The position numbers and the translations under genes were made by a program. Positions 20,285 through 30,494 of a stretch of 64,000 nucleotides of DNA are shown here, one piece after another (within the stretch, counting starts at the first letter, position 1; each line of letters begins with the position of its first letter). The DNA lies in NCBI GenBank assembly GCA_030374805.1, contig JARGSG010000036.1, positions 310,001-374,000 of the forward strand, given 5' to 3'. This DNA is from Gracilaria gracilis. Taxonomy: Eukaryota; Rhodophyta; Florideophyceae; Gracilariales; Gracilariaceae. The notes under the pieces were generated by a model. The model was given only the letters and a program-made list of their open reading frames with translations, ran no database searches and was not told the origin of the DNA.

Positions 20285-21637
20285 TCATGTCGTATACTCG
20301 GCATTGATCTCGACGTATTTGTATGACAGATCACATCCCCAGGCCACACCTTCACCAGGACCATTCCCTACTTCGACGCTTATTACAACTGTATCTTTCT
20401 CGCTTAGATAATGCTCTTCTGCGGCCTGTGCTCTTTGTTTCATGTACTCACTAGCTGCGACTGCATCGAACGGCAGAGGGTTTCCGTTCTCCATGAGTAC
20501 ATGTTCACCGAGGCAAATCTTTAGTTTCGAAACATCAAAATCAGCCTTTGCCCTTCCAGCTGCGGCAGCGATCCTACCCCAGTTGGGATCGTGTCCAAAC
20601 ACAGCTGCCTTCACCAGGCTGGAGCCTGTCACCGTCCTCGCAATTCGTGTAGCATCTTCGTCACTTGATGCTCCCGTCACTCGCACTTCGATCAGAACGG
20701 TTGCTCCTTCTCCATCTCGCGCAATGCATTTGGCCAGGTAAATGCACGTCTGGTTCAATAGTGATTGCAAACCCTGTGCTTCTGCACCGGCTTCGGAAAC
20801 CGTAAGCCCTGACGCGCCGCTACACAAGCCGCATACAACATCATTTGTGGAGGAATCTCCGTCGACTGTTATGGCGTTGAAAGATTTATCTACAGCCTGC
20901 TTAAGCATTCCGTCCCAGAGAGTCTGCTCGACTGACGCATCACAGGTGATTACAGCGAGCATGGTGGCCATTTCTGGATGAATCATTCCAGAACCTTTGC
21001 ACATGCCACCAACGGTAACAGTCTTGCCGCCAATAGTGTCCTGGAAGGCAACTTGCTTCATCTTCAAATCGGTGGTCATGATAGCTTTGGCAGCATCGTA
21101 TCCAGCTTGCAAAGAAGTTTTGGCGGAGGAAACAACGAGCGGCAATGCTTTCTTCATCTTGTCAATATCAAATCGTTTACCGATCACACCAGTGGAGCAG
21201 ATAAACACATTCTCCGGCTTACATGCCAGGCTTTCCGCCGCAATCTGAACGGTGTCCAATCCGTCTTGATACCCTTTGGTACCCGTTCCAGCATTGGCCT
21301 GTCCGGAATTAAGAACGACGGCGGCGATTCTGCTGTTGCTCTTGGTCATGTTCTGTTCAGAGATTTCGACGGGGGCGGCGCGAACAATGTTCTTGGTGAA
21401 GAGCGCGGCGGCAGGCAGTGGAGTATGGTTCTCAGACGCAACGAGCGCGAGATCTGGTAGTCCAGATGGTTTGAAACCTGCGGTATATCCGGCAGCTTTG
21501 AAGCCCTTTGGAGCGGTGACACCGCCATTATGCAGTTGCGAGGCCATTCTGAGACTTGCTAGCGCGCATGTGGATTTGTGAGTGCTCAGGGGCGGGAACG
21601 GGGCTAGGAAGGACGTTTGAAAAGCGAATGGACTCAT
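20285..21637 (-). CDS. argJ: Bifunctional ornithine acetyltransferase / N-acetylglutamate synthase
   Basis: The enzyme moves the acetyl group from N-acetylornithine to glutamate (EC 2.3.1.35) and can make N-acetylglutamate from acetyl-CoA, in the cyclic arginine pathway. Landmarks are VVLNSGQANAGTG (~108-120), the autoprocessing site HPEMATML, where the chain is cut between Ala224 and Thr225 to expose the Thr nucleophile, and FNAITVDGDSSTNDVV downstream. I choose the ATG at 21,637 (450 residues). It leaves a ~35-residue Ser/Thr/Ala-rich N-terminus that looks like a plastid transit peptide. The frame is open to another ATG at 22,009 (574 residues), whose extra 124 residues look like 5' leader. 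The C-terminus ends in YVEINAEYTT, as expected. The next gene, ADAT2, lies upstream on the same strand. Confidence 0.92.
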   Translation of the reverse strand: MSPFAFQTSFLAPFPPLSTHKSTCALASLRMASQLHNGGVTAPKGFKAAGYTAGFKPSGLPDLALVASENHTPLPAAALFTKNIVRAAPVEISEQNMTKSNSRIAAVVLNSGQANAGTGTKGYQDGLDTVQIAAESLACKPENVFICSTGVIGKRFDIDKMKKALPLVVSSAKTSLQAGYDAAKAIMTTDLKMKQVAFQDTIGGKTVTVGGMCKGSGMIHPEMATMLAVITCDASVEQTLWDGMLKQAVDKSFNAITVDGDSSTNDVVCGLCSGASGLTVSEAGAEAQGLQSLLNQTCIYLAKCIARDGEGATVLIEVRVTGASSDEDATRIARTVTGSSLVKAAVFGHDPNWGRIAAAAGRAKADFDVSKLKICLGEHVLMENGNPLPFDAVAASEYMKQRAQAAEEHYLSEKDTVVISVEVGNGPGEGVAWGCDLSYKYVEINAEYTT

Positions 21638-22128
21638 TGTTTTGTTGCAGGCCGTGTGAGGAAGAGTTGGGCTTGTGGGAATGGACAGGGATTGCTGGTG
21701 CACGGCGTTGGTTATAAGCAGATGACGGAGGCATAAAGTTGATGAGGTGAGCGAAGCGGAGCTGGGAATGCGCGAGGAGATTGCGGCGAAGCGCTTCGGA
21801 TAGCGAATTTTGTGCGCAACGATCTGCAGTTCGAAACAGCGAAGCATGGGAGCGTGGACATATGCGCGTTTGGCGCACATTCGCAGTGACAGCGCACGTA
21901 AAGTGGACGTATCTAGAGAGAGCCAATCTGGCTCGACACAGCCACGTCTGCATCGCTCCCCTGCGCGTTGCTTTTCGTCATCGACAGACGGGACGCGAAA
22001 GGAACACATAAAATCATGATGATATCACTCTGACGAGCTGTGGTGTGCGTGCGCGCCGTTAAACAGAGGATGATGCACTGCGCCTCAGAGTGTAAAGTGC
22101 TCCGCTGTCGCAATGTGAAACACCAACG

Positions 22129-22608
22129 TCACTGCTTTATTCGCCGTCGCTTCGGCTTGGGCGCATGCGGATTGGATCGTTTGTAAAACTCGGCGAGCAG
22201 TTGCACAGCAGTAGCAGCCTCGACGCCGCCCTGCACCGTGGGGACGTGCGCTTGCGAACAGCGCTCGTACAAAGCCAGCGATCGCACAGAGCCGCAGCCG
22301 CCAAAGCGAGGGTTGGAACAGCCGTATACAACACGCCCCACCACTTGCATCTGCGTAATGGCCGACGCGCACATGATGCACGGCTCGCACGTGACGAACA
22401 GGCTCAACTCGCCTTGCTCGAACGACCTGTTGAGTCGAGAGAGCTGTTCAAACGCCACCATTTCGGCGTGCGAGGTGGCGTTTCCTCGCTCGTTGGTGCG
22501 GTTGGAGCCGGTTGCAACCACGGTGCCGTCCGCTGTACAAAGCACGCAACCCACGGGTACCTCGCCGCGTTGCAGAGCGTTCCTTGCCTCGCAGATGGCG
22601 CGCTGCAT
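22129..22608 (-). CDS. tRNA-specific adenosine deaminase, ADAT2/Tad2 catalytic subunit
   Basis: The ATG at 22,608 gives 159 residues, starting right at the first helix of the deaminase fold (MQRAICEARNALQRGEVPVG). The frame stays open upstream only from a TTG. The zinc site is complete: HAE at 47-49 with the proton-shuttling Glu49, and PCIMC (Cys77, Cys80). The block RFGGCGSV just after is typical of eukaryotic ADAT2. Together with ADAT3 this subunit deaminates A34 to inosine in the anticodon wobble position of cytosolic tRNAs. The C-terminus is Lys/Arg-rich (KPKRRRIKQ), which could be a nuclear signal or aid tRNA binding. A plastid or bacterial-type TadA was considered, but the GGCGSV block and basic tail favour ADAT2. 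It diverges from the thioredoxin reductase gene. Confidence 0.87.
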   Translation of the reverse strand: MQRAICEARNALQRGEVPVGCVLCTADGTVVATGSNRTNERGNATSHAEMVAFEQLSRLNRSFEQGELSLFVTCEPCIMCASAITQMQVVGRVVYGCSNPRFGGCGSVRSLALYERCSQAHVPTVQGGVEAATAVQLLAEFYKRSNPHAPKPKRRRIKQ

Positions 22609-23192
22609 GCTCTCATAGAGCCATAGAGCGTCTGCGACGGCGAGTACGTTACCAACGGTAGGAAAAACAAAGCACAGCGGATTTCTCCGCGCCACCAGCG
22701 GCGGACCGCACCAGAACTCGGCCACGTACGAATATGTCGTCAACGCTCGCCATCACCAAAGCGCGGGCGTCGTAGCAATGCGCGCCACATCACATCCACG
22801 CAGGCAGCCTTCCGCGCGCGCCGCTAATCGCCAGTGCTGCCGCTGTTTCCGCCTCCCAATTTGCGCCAAAATCGTGTCACACGGCTGCGCCGAACTGCAA
22901 GCGGTTTGCACTGTGCTGGCGCCGTAGAAATGTTCGCGCCACCGGCTCCACCGCCGCTGTCGGCACCGCACCGCCCCCCGCGCCTCCGTCCGCGCCCTCT
23001 GCAGAGTCTGCGCGTCGCACACTTAAAAGCCTCGTTAGGCCGCCGCGTTTCCGTGCAGCAGCCCGGTCTTCGTCCATCACGTGAGATTCCCATTCCATTC
23101 TTGATTCTCTCATCTCATCGAGCCGCCATTTCCGCCGCCAATTCGGCCTGTTAAAAAAACGCTTCTTACTAGACTTACTTCTCTGCGCCACC
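22609..23192. promoter_or_regulatory. Shared divergent promoter region, ADAT2 / thioredoxin reductase
   Basis: This 584-bp gap lies between two divergent ATGs. It is GC-rich near ADAT2 and turns pyrimidine-rich (TTCTTGATTCTCTCATCTC) in the last 100 bp before the thioredoxin reductase start. No TATA box was seen. Confidence 0.5.
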
Positions 23193-24203
23193 ATGGGTAT
23201 GGACGAGGGCAAAACCGAGAACGTTGTCATCATAGGCTCAGGCCCTGCTGCCCATACAGCCGCCATTTATCTGGCCAGAGCAGAGCTCAAGCCACTTTTG
23301 TACGAGGGGTTCCTTGCGGCCGGCGTTGCTGCAGGTGGACAACTCACCACCACCACCGATGTGGAAAACTTTCCAGGCTTTCCGGATGGAATCGGCGGTC
23401 AGGAGATCACAGACCTGTTTAGAAAGCAGTCGCAACGATTCGGAACCCGCATTCTCACAGAAACTGTCACCGCCGTTGATCTGTCTGCCCATCCGTTCCG
23501 GATAACTGGCGAGTACGGAACGAACGCTACCGCAAATTCCATCGTGCTTGCCACAGGAGCTACTGCGCGCCGTTTGGATATCAAAGGAACCAGGGATGGC
23601 GAATACTGGCAGCGTGGCATTAGTGCGTGTGCAGTTTGTGATGGCGCCGCCCCTATCTTTAGAAACGCCGTACTAGCTGTTGTGGGCGGTGGCGACTCCG
23701 CAATGGAAGAGGCCATATTCTTGACCAAGTTCGGCCGCAAGGTGATTATCATTCACCGGCGGGATGAACTCAGAGCTTCGAGGATCATGCAACGCAGAGC
23801 AAGGAACAATCCAAAGATCGAATTCCTGTATTCTCATGTTGTAGACGAAGCAAAAGGAGACGGGAAGCTTCTGAAGAGCCTCGTAGTCAAAGACCTCAAA
23901 ACTGGCACGCTGCGAGAAATTGAATGCGGTGGTCTCTTCTTCGCCATTGGTCATGAACCGAACGTTAAATTCTTGAGGAATCAAGTAGGTCTTGACCAGC
24001 AGTCATATGTAATCACTGAACCGGATTCTACCGCCACGAGTGTCAAGGGTGTTTTTGCCGCGGGAGATGTTCAAGACAAGAAATGGAGGCAAGCCGTAAC
24101 CGCTGCTGGAACTGGATGTATGGCAGCTTTGGAAGTGGAAGAATTTTTAGAAACCCTTCATGAACAGGAAGAGCCAGTGAAGAGCAAAGTAGTACAGGCG
24201 TGA
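23193..24203 (+). CDS. NADPH-dependent thioredoxin reductase, low-molecular-weight type
   Basis: The 336-residue flavoenzyme transfers electrons from NADPH through FAD to the disulphide of thioredoxin. The start codon has an ideal context (GCCACCATGG). The FAD-binding motif [18 protein letters not shown] is at 15-32, the redox-active pair CAVC is at Cys146 and Cys149 in ACAVCDG, the NADPH-binding [12 protein letters not shown] is near 165-176, and the C-terminal FAD motif [20 protein letters not shown] is complete. It matches the plant and fungal NTRA/NTRB/Trr1 type. It is not the high-molecular-weight selenoenzyme, and there is no C-terminal thioredoxin domain as in plastid NTRC. There is no obvious targeting peptide, so cytosol is likely. 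It ends 194 bp from the convergent bS6 gene. Confidence 0.95.
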   Translation: MGMDEGKTENVVIIGSGPAAHTAAIYLARAELKPLLYEGFLAAGVAAGGQLTTTTDVENFPGFPDGIGGQEITDLFRKQSQRFGTRILTETVTAVDLSAHPFRITGEYGTNATANSIVLATGATARRLDIKGTRDGEYWQRGISACAVCDGAAPIFRNAVLAVVGGGDSAMEEAIFLTKFGRKVIIIHRRDELRASRIMQRRARNNPKIEFLYSHVVDEAKGDGKLLKSLVVKDLKTGTLREIECGGLFFAIGHEPNVKFLRNQVGLDQQSYVITEPDSTATSVKGVFAAGDVQDKKWRQAVTAAGTGCMAALEVEEFLETLHEQEEPVKSKVVQA

Positions 24204-24397
24204 GTTAATTTTGCGGCTTCGAACATCATTCATCGAAACGAAGTACAGGAGCCAATACTAATATGATCAAGAGCATTTACTTGTGGAAATGTCGCGCTGC
24301 TCACTTTGGATCCGTGTGCTATCACCTCAATGATCTTTATAGTTTGTGCTTTCAATGCAAGAAGGATGCACAGAGTGACTATTTAAGGCAGTCTAGT

Positions 24398-25024
24398 TTA
24401 TGATGGTTGTCCCTTGAGGTTCGATAGCCAGCTCAAGCTATGATCTTTCTTTGGGTTTTCGGCTTTTGACCAGGCCTTGAGGCCTGCAACTACCTCTTTT
24501 ACTTCTCCAGGTGCTTGTGTTCGTGGGACTGAAGAAGCCTTGTCCTTGTCCCGAACCGGCCTGTTACCCTCGTCTTCCTCCTCTTTGTTTGCAAAATCTC
24601 TTTCATATTCTGCCAAGAATTTCTGCAAGGCGTATTCTGGGTCGTCGGGACTAAGTGTTCCTCCCCTGGGTGGAGGTTGGTCAATATCCGGAATTGGCTT
24701 GACTGCGTCCGTGATCGGCTTTCGTATTGCAAGATGGCGGAGGACTCGTTCGTCGATTTTGAGCTGGCGGCCAACCTCAGCTAGCGTTTGGGGTGACGCG
24801 AAAGCGCAGACGTTGACAAAGAACCCCTTGTGATATGAAACCTGATTGATTCTTATTCGGTAGGCTAGATCGCGTGGTCCGTTTCCAGTAGCGCCTAGCG
24901 GCCTGATCCTTGTAACGATTGCTCCATTGTCCATAAACGCACGGCATGTCTTGTGAAGAAGACTGCCTAGCTCTTTACGTGGTAAGTTGCCTTTTGCAAG
25001 GCAGAGAACTTCGTAGTACGGCAT
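24398..25024 (-). CDS. Ribosomal protein bS6 family, probably mitochondrial (MRPS6)
   Basis: The 208-residue product starts MPYYEVLCLAKG. Residues ~1-105 follow the bS6 fold: a first strand, an amphipathic helix, then GAIVTRIRPLGATGNGPRDLAYRIRINQVSYHKGFFVNV, where S6 proteins contact uS18 and rRNA, and finally the C-terminal strand before IRKPI. bS6 sits on the platform of the small subunit. Red algal plastid genomes usually encode plastid S6 themselves, so a nuclear copy with this divergent start is most likely mitochondrial, although no clear cleavable presequence is visible. From ~110 there is a hydrophilic, Glu/Lys/Asp-rich extension of ~100 residues, roughly doubling the usual bacterial length. 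It is the last host gene before the transposon block. Confidence 0.82.
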   Translation of the reverse strand: MPYYEVLCLAKGNLPRKELGSLLHKTCRAFMDNGAIVTRIRPLGATGNGPRDLAYRIRINQVSYHKGFFVNVCAFASPQTLAEVGRQLKIDERVLRHLAIRKPITDAVKPIPDIDQPPPRGGTLSPDDPEYALQKFLAEYERDFANKEEEDEGNRPVRDKDKASSVPRTQAPGEVKEVVAGLKAWSKAENPKKDHSLSWLSNLKGQPS

Positions 25025-25388
25025 GTTGCTCTGCGATCGCTGCGATTCGTTTTGCAGAAAATTGCGTTTGAAGCGCTCTTGCGCGCTGCGTCACGGCTTG
25101 GTGTGAACAGTTGTAGTGCTCTGCTTATCGGTAAGCTGGAGAGAGGAACCGTTCTTCTTAACGCGGAGTGAGACGTGAGAAAGCATCTGAAGTTGGGGAA
25201 GCAATAATAACAGACCAATGCGGCCGCGGGATCATAAGCCCGATCATAAGACAGAAAGATGCTCCCAGTAGACTTGAGACGTAATTCCCAGCAATAGAGG
25301 TAAATTTAATCACAATTCATAGTTTTCTACGTCCCAAAGTATGGCAGAGCAATAATGCACATCGCATGCCCCTGCTTTCTTACCCATC
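25025..25388. other. Upstream region of the bS6 gene, edge of the transposon block
   Basis: This 364-bp stretch upstream of the minus-strand bS6 gene must contain its promoter. No other feature was seen. It ends at the TTA target duplication of the Harbinger element. Confidence 0.5.
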
Positions 25389-25404
25389 TTAGAGCATGGC
25401 CACC
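25389..25404 (+). repeat. Harbinger 1 left target duplication and TIR
   Basis: TTA target duplication (25,389-25,391) followed by the 13-bp terminal inverted repeat GAGCATGGCCACC. Confidence 0.9.
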
Positions 25405-25814
25405 AAGGGTCCAATTTTGCGTTTCAATTCATTTTTTGAAAATTGAACGCAAATTTTAATCGCACCAATACGATCCAATCCAATCTGAAATAAATTGAAA
25501 TGGAACTTAGATTGGAACCAAGCAAATCCCAGTTCAAAAACAGCATATTTGGAGCATGATTCAGCCCGTTCCAATCCAATCCCAGACACCCAAATCTCCG
25601 ACAACCAATATCGCCTTGGCGCCAATACTATAGAAACGACCGCAACACTTTTTACCGCCAAACATGAGTCGGCATTACACAAATATACTCCTCATCGTTA
25701 CTCCCTTGGCCTTCCTCTGCGATACAACGTTTTTAACTCCATTCACTCCCCAATTATCACCAAAATCTTTTGCATACATCTCTTCCAATCTCCTAAACTA
25801 TATGTGCTAGAAAA

Positions 25815-26242
25815 GTGTGGTCTCCACTAGAAACGGTTTTTGCTTGTCAAACATTTAAAGCGGCTTCAAAAAATTTGAAGTCTAAAAGAGAAAAGAAATT
25901 CCATTTGTTTGAAGCCCAAGTTCTTAATCATTTTAAGACGTTCACCGACGAAGATCGGAAAAAGTTTCCTACTATTGCGTTCTTTCAAAAAACTGGAGAT
26001 GCTATTATCCAAAATTACAAAAAAACCAGAGCTTCATGCATGAAGTATGAAAGTATAGTCTTTGCTATAAAGGCAAGGAAACCCACTGGATGCCCAATTG
26101 AAGCTGATATTGACAAAGCGGCACTACCAGTTTACAATGTAGATACGACAATTGGACATATGTACACCTCTATTAGTGATCAGTTTATTTCCGTAGATAA
26201 TCATATTCCCTATCAGCAGGCGCTACCGTTTTTGCCAAGAAC
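25815..26242 (+). pseudogene. Harbinger 1 ORF1 (Myb/SANT, NAM-associated-like), 5' part
   Basis: The frame is open from 25,815 (a GTG; the true start is not clear) until the chromovirus LTR at 26,243. The protein carries the spacing of NAM-associated/trihelix-like ORF1 proteins of Harbinger elements: FFQKTGDAIIQNYKKTRASC, then KARKPTGCPIEADIDKAALPVYN. In such proteins this helical DNA-binding protein works with the transposase to bind element ends. The reading continues, after a loss or shift of one base, on the far side of the LTR element at 38,223. The family assignment rests on motif spacing and on the neighbouring transposase. Confidence 0.5.
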
Positions 26243-27239
26243 TGTAGAGCAAACCCCAAAGATGGTACTTGTTCACCAGGGTGTCCGAGTCCTGCTCCCA
26301 TAAAAAGGCGAACTCAAAATTAAAGCTCTCTGCCCATGCGCGTGCCGCGTGTCAGCCGGGTGTACACCGGAGACGGTACTGGAATAACCTGCAGAGGTGA
26401 AGAATCGCGTGGGCCTAGAACGGAATAACCGACGACGAATCAAGAGAGAACGAGTCTAGAAGTGGAGCGAACGGTGCCGTAAGACGGTGTAATGCTCCTA
26501 CAGAAGACCACACGAGCAAAGCTACGGCCCGTGCCAATGGCGAGAACAGGGCCGATGGCGGAACGAGACACACACACACGAGTGTCCAAATATAACTCTG
26601 TACAGAGGCGGAAGCGAGACCTGCACCAGAAAAACGATGAACTAAACAAAGAATTGGTACCTCAGCGAACTACAACAAATACAACCTGATACTGAGGTAA
26701 TTAGCGGAGCAAGCCAGAAACTGGTAGTAAAGAACTTCCTAAGGGACCCTGAGGGGTGATTGTACCGAGACCATTCGTGATTACTCTCCTTAGAGGAGTC
26801 GTGAACCTACGTAGGCAGTAACAACCATAGCCTGACCTTCGGGATGAAGACCACGTACTTCGAGAAGAAGATACGACTCAGGTGAATTTAACTTAGTGGC
26901 TCCAGGGCGAGATCGCCCGAGCATATATACTATCTACTGTATCTAGAGCTGCGCACTCCCACGTGGGCTCTACACGTGGACAACCCAGTGTCAGGGGGCC
27001 AAGGTATCTACCCAGCGGGTGTGACGCCAAATATTTGGACAAATATGCCACAAGGCCTTACTGTACACCTATTTCATAGGTTCTATCCCCGATTCACCTA
27101 ACAAGGTACGTCCCAACAGTATTTCCAATTTCACCCGAAACGGGGTCCATATTCATAGTCTGACACGTCAGGGCTCAATGGATAGAACTCCATTATGAGA
27201 ACCTTCATTGTGCCTACATCGGATTGCCATTGCTCTACA
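26243..27239 (-). repeat. Chromovirus 3' LTR
   Basis: 997 bp, beginning TGTAGAGC and ending CTCTACA. It is the downstream LTR because the polypurine tract abuts it at 27,240. The same ends occur on the second LTR. Confidence 0.92.
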
Positions 27240-27252
27240 TCTCCCCCTCCTT
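27240..27252 (-). other. Polypurine tract of the chromovirus
   Basis: Read on the minus strand this is AAGGAGGGGGAGA, immediately before the 3' LTR. It primes plus-strand DNA synthesis and fixes the element's orientation. Confidence 0.85.
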
Positions 27253-27320
27253 AGCCAAGGGTTAGCGCTTTGGTCGGCGGGAAGGCGCCGGCGACCGGTA
27301 CGTAAATACTGATCCTCAGA

Positions 27321-29237
27321 ATGGCGGACTCCGAGACTTCGGCAATACCTTCACAGCTTCCTGAACCAGCGCGTGGTACACGACATCACTCCTCTCCGAC
27401 TTCGCGGCAAAAACTGTCATCTCCAACCTTCTCTCCTACAGCAGGCATGAATCCTTTCGCGACTAACCCGCTTCCGGGGAACGCTTCCTCAAGTGCCTCA
27501 CAGGCGGCTTCTTCGAGTGCTGCCCCCGTCGAGAACCTTTCCTACTTAGGATTTCAACAACTTCCTATGCAGGCGTCATCTCAGTTCCATTCGTCCCAAG
27601 CTATGGTGCCAGCTCATCAACCCTCGGGGTATCAGCAGTCTCCTTACCAAATGGCAGGCTCGTCCGGATACTTCGGGGGGTTTAACTCGATGCCCCTCCC
27701 TCAAGGAGGTTCTCACTCACAGCCGCAGTACCATCCATCTGGTTACCAACCTCCTGGCTACTTCTCCCAACAGGGCGCTCAACCTGGACAATCCTCGCAA
27801 GGCTACGATCCCGCAGCGCCTCCTCAGGCTCCCGATATCGACGCAGTGGCGTGGAACTCCGAGCAAGTGATGCCGTTAACGGTCAATGCCAGGGGCTGGA
27901 TCTGCTTGGAAAGTCTCCGTTTCAGACGGCCTCGGCAGCATGGCGAGGTGTATTGCCGTGCACTTTGGTTCCATCTGACAGCCGTAGCCGACGAGGCTCC
28001 TATTGACTCGTATGCTGAGAACGGTTACCTCTTAGGTGGGCTCCATCGCGAAGTAGTTCGGTCCAGAAGCTGGCGTCTCCGTGTGGCGGTCGATCCCCTG
28101 CACCTGTTCTGTGCGGGCGGTGATTTTTTTAGTCGCACTAGGGCACTGTGGGCTCGTACTGCCTATGAAGGATCTAGCCGTGTTCGATCGGATCATTTGG
28201 TACCGTTGCGGTTCGACTTTGACGTATCACATTTCCGAACTTTCGGCGAGAGATCCTACGGATACGCATTAGCGGAGTTCAACGAGTCTCCCCATAGGGC
28301 TGAGGTACCGAACGTGGTCAATGGTTTGCTTCTCTGGAGTCGTCCTCTTCTTCGGGCGGAATTCTGATACCTTCGGCGATCATCCAATGATTTCTTGTGG
28401 AGCTTTGAGCGCCGTGTTCGGCTCGAGCGAAGCTTGCGGTCCCATCGAGGGTTCCTGATTCCGTATCCACACTTGGAGGCTGAGCGATTGCGCTACAACT
28501 CCCTGCAGGGGCGATACGCTGCGCTTCCCAGCTGGTGGGCGAATGTCGAGGTCCCGCGAGGGTGCTACGCCGGACTTCCTCCATGCCTCTACTATGTAGG
28601 CTGTAGAATGTTGAACGATCCCTGCTCTGGGTACTGGACGCTCTTTGCGGCGGAATGGGGTGCCCGCGTGGCGGTACATCTCCTGTGGAATACGTACGAT
28701 CATTACCGTCTCTGGTATCTCCCTCCGATGCTCCGATGGATTATCCGGCGACAGGATCTGTCTATACCCTTGGGGTCCGATTCCAACCAGGAAGAGGTTC
28801 ACCTGCTTCTACGCTTCATCGAGGCCGTCGTTTGGGACCGGATTCCAGTGCACTGCCAGCTAGAAGGTGGTCCTCGCGGCAACGACGGATCACCGGGGAG
28901 AATATCCACCCGTTCGGGGACCTTTGCGTACTACGATCCGTGGGAACGGCAAACGATCTCCGAGGCTCATGCTAGAGCGATGATGCGGGCCCCTAGGCCT
29001 ATGCAGATTGGACACCCGACTGAGTTCGTGTTCCCTGACGACTATGGGCCTCCAGCGGACTGGGTCGATCCCTCCTTAGACCATGGTGATGGCGAGGTGG
29101 TGGACGACGACATCCCCCTTGTGGGTGTTCCGAATACGGGCGCTGACGCGGCACAGGTCCCTGCGGAGGGCACTCAAGCTCCCGCGGGTTGGGGTCTTGC
29201 GAAGCCGGCTCCCGGAAACAACGCTGGTCACCAGTAG
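27321..29237 (+). pseudogene. Antisense accessory ORF of the chromovirus, one in-frame TGA
   Basis: The frame runs for ~638 codons on the strand opposite gag-pol, between the chromodomain and the 3' LTR, starting at an ATG 82 bp from the LTR edge. A single in-frame TGA (28,365-28,367) splits it into 348 and ~289 codons. I recognise no family. The first ~180 residues are Pro/Gln/Ser/Gly/Tyr-rich (GYQQSPYQ-type repeats). Then comes a folded-looking region rich in Trp, Arg and Leu (WICLESLRFRRPRQHGEVYC; WYLPPMLRWIIRRQDLSIP), and finally an acidic, Pro/Ala-rich tail. Normal composition and length on the non-gag strand make it a real, recently intact gene, not a shadow frame. It may be expressed from the inward-facing 3' LTR. 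The stop could be a mutation, readthrough or a sequencing error. Confidence 0.65.
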
Positions 29238-29618
29238 TCTGGGCAGGGTGCCTGAGGGCGTGTGTTTTCTGTCACTCAGATACGATAAACCCAATTAGGC
29301 CACAGCTTGGCATTACTTTTCTCCTCCTGTAGGATCTTTCTCGTGTTCGAGCTTCTTTCATACTTCCTTCCTGTTCCTTCTTCATTTCCTAACCAGGATG
29401 CACTTCATTTCCATTCGTGGCAACATCTTCCTAGATATTTCATTACTTCTTACTTCTTAGTTCCGTTATACGGCGATGAACCGACAATTCGGTGCGTTCT
29501 TCCTTTGTTCATACTGTACATAAGACCAACCTTGTGGGTGTCTTCTCTTCTCTTCTTACAGCTCCTCGCAACCTACCGCGTAGCGGCACACCGTATTTAC
29601 CACATGTCGGTGACAGTT
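29238..29618. other. Spacer inside the chromovirus
   Basis: This 381-bp spacer lies between the stop of the antisense ORF and the end of the chromodomain frame. It is rich in T and C on the plus strand (CTTTCTCG, CTTCCTTCC). No feature was seen; it could hold terminators for both converging transcripts. Confidence 0.4.
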
Positions 29619-29915
29619 CTATCCCACTTGGGCCTTATCCGGAGTTGGGGGTAATGCGGACCGGGTTCTTCGGTGATAAGCGATGATCTTGGACCTCGGA
29701 AGGTGCTCAATTGGCTCCCAAGTGTCCTGCTCTGGTGGATAGCCGTACCAACGGACGCGATAGATTACTTTCCCGTCCTGGGCAACACCGTGCTTCACGA
29801 TACGATCGACCACGAAATCCTGTGGGTACACCCCGACGTCTTCGGTTCCTTTGGTTGTTCCCGACATTGGGCTTTGCTTCTCTACGTAACCCGAGCGGGT
29901 ACACGCAAGTAACAA
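29619..29915 (-). CDS. Chromodomain of the Ty3/gypsy chromovirus
   Basis: This 98-codon frame is in the same phase as pol, but separated from it by ~580 bp containing several stops. It encodes a chromodomain: VDRIVKHGV, then YRVRWYGYPPEQDTWEPIEHL with the aromatic cage and the W-E-P motif, then a helix (PRSKIIAYH). In chromoviruses this domain sits at the integrase C-terminus and steers integration to marked heterochromatin. Here it is either a detached remnant or joined to integrase by splicing or an intact ancestor frame. Confidence 0.8.
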   Translation of the reverse strand: MLLACTRSGYVEKQSPMSGTTKGTEDVGVYPQDFVVDRIVKHGVAQDGKVIYRVRWYGYPPEQDTWEPIEHLPRSKIIAYHRRTRSALPPTPDKAQVG

Positions 29916-30494
29916 CGGGTTTCCGGCTTCGGTGAGGGGGGGGTGTCTCGTTGACGAGAGCGCTAACCGTCACGACGGGGAATGGCCAACTTCCGTTTCC
30001 GGCTGCCAATCTCCACGAAAGTGGCTTCTGGTGAAAGCTCTTCACTTCCGCAGTCCGCTGAACTAACCTCTTTTCCTAGCGGGCATCGACTTTAACTACG
30101 ACGACGTTCCTGATCGAGGCAAAGTTGCTCCTCGACGCGGGAGAGCCGTTGCGACGGAGATACTGCGTTTGAACACTCCCTGTGCAGGGTGGCGAATTGG
30201 CCGGGCCATGGCGCTGTATTGCGTCGCATGCGCGCGCACTTGACGAGTGCCGACCAATCGGAACAGTTTGTACTACCCCACGTGGCAGAGTGCTATCCAA
30301 TCCGGTGGCGTTGCACACTGAGTGGGGATTTCCGTGCACGGCGCTGTCCTACTGAGGGCTTCTGCGCCACACGATGCTCCTGAGAGGGCTTTTCCGATGC
30401 TTTTCATAAACTTCCGTTTCTGAACCAGGCTCTATGACCTTATCCACAAGGATCCTCCGCCTCCCCATACCTACTGTGGGCACTTCCCATGGGG
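29916..30494 (-). other. Broken linker between integrase and chromodomain
   Basis: In the pol phase this 579-bp stretch shows several stop codons (for example at 30,471-30,473 and 30,432-30,434) just past the integrase frame's own stop. No other coding frame is convincing. Confidence 0.5.

Noticed and set aside
21638..22009. N-terminal extension of ArgJ from an upstream ATG
   Set aside because: It would give an unusual 160-residue leader; the later ATG gives a normal length with a transit-like N-terminus.
22609..22743. N-terminal extension of ADAT2
   Set aside because: It begins with TTG, and the deaminase fold starts at the ATG at 22,608; an upstream exon cannot be excluded but is not supported.
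26492..26689. 65-codon frame conserved in both chromovirus LTRs
   Set aside because: Its conservation simply follows from the LTR duplication; low-complexity content and no domain.
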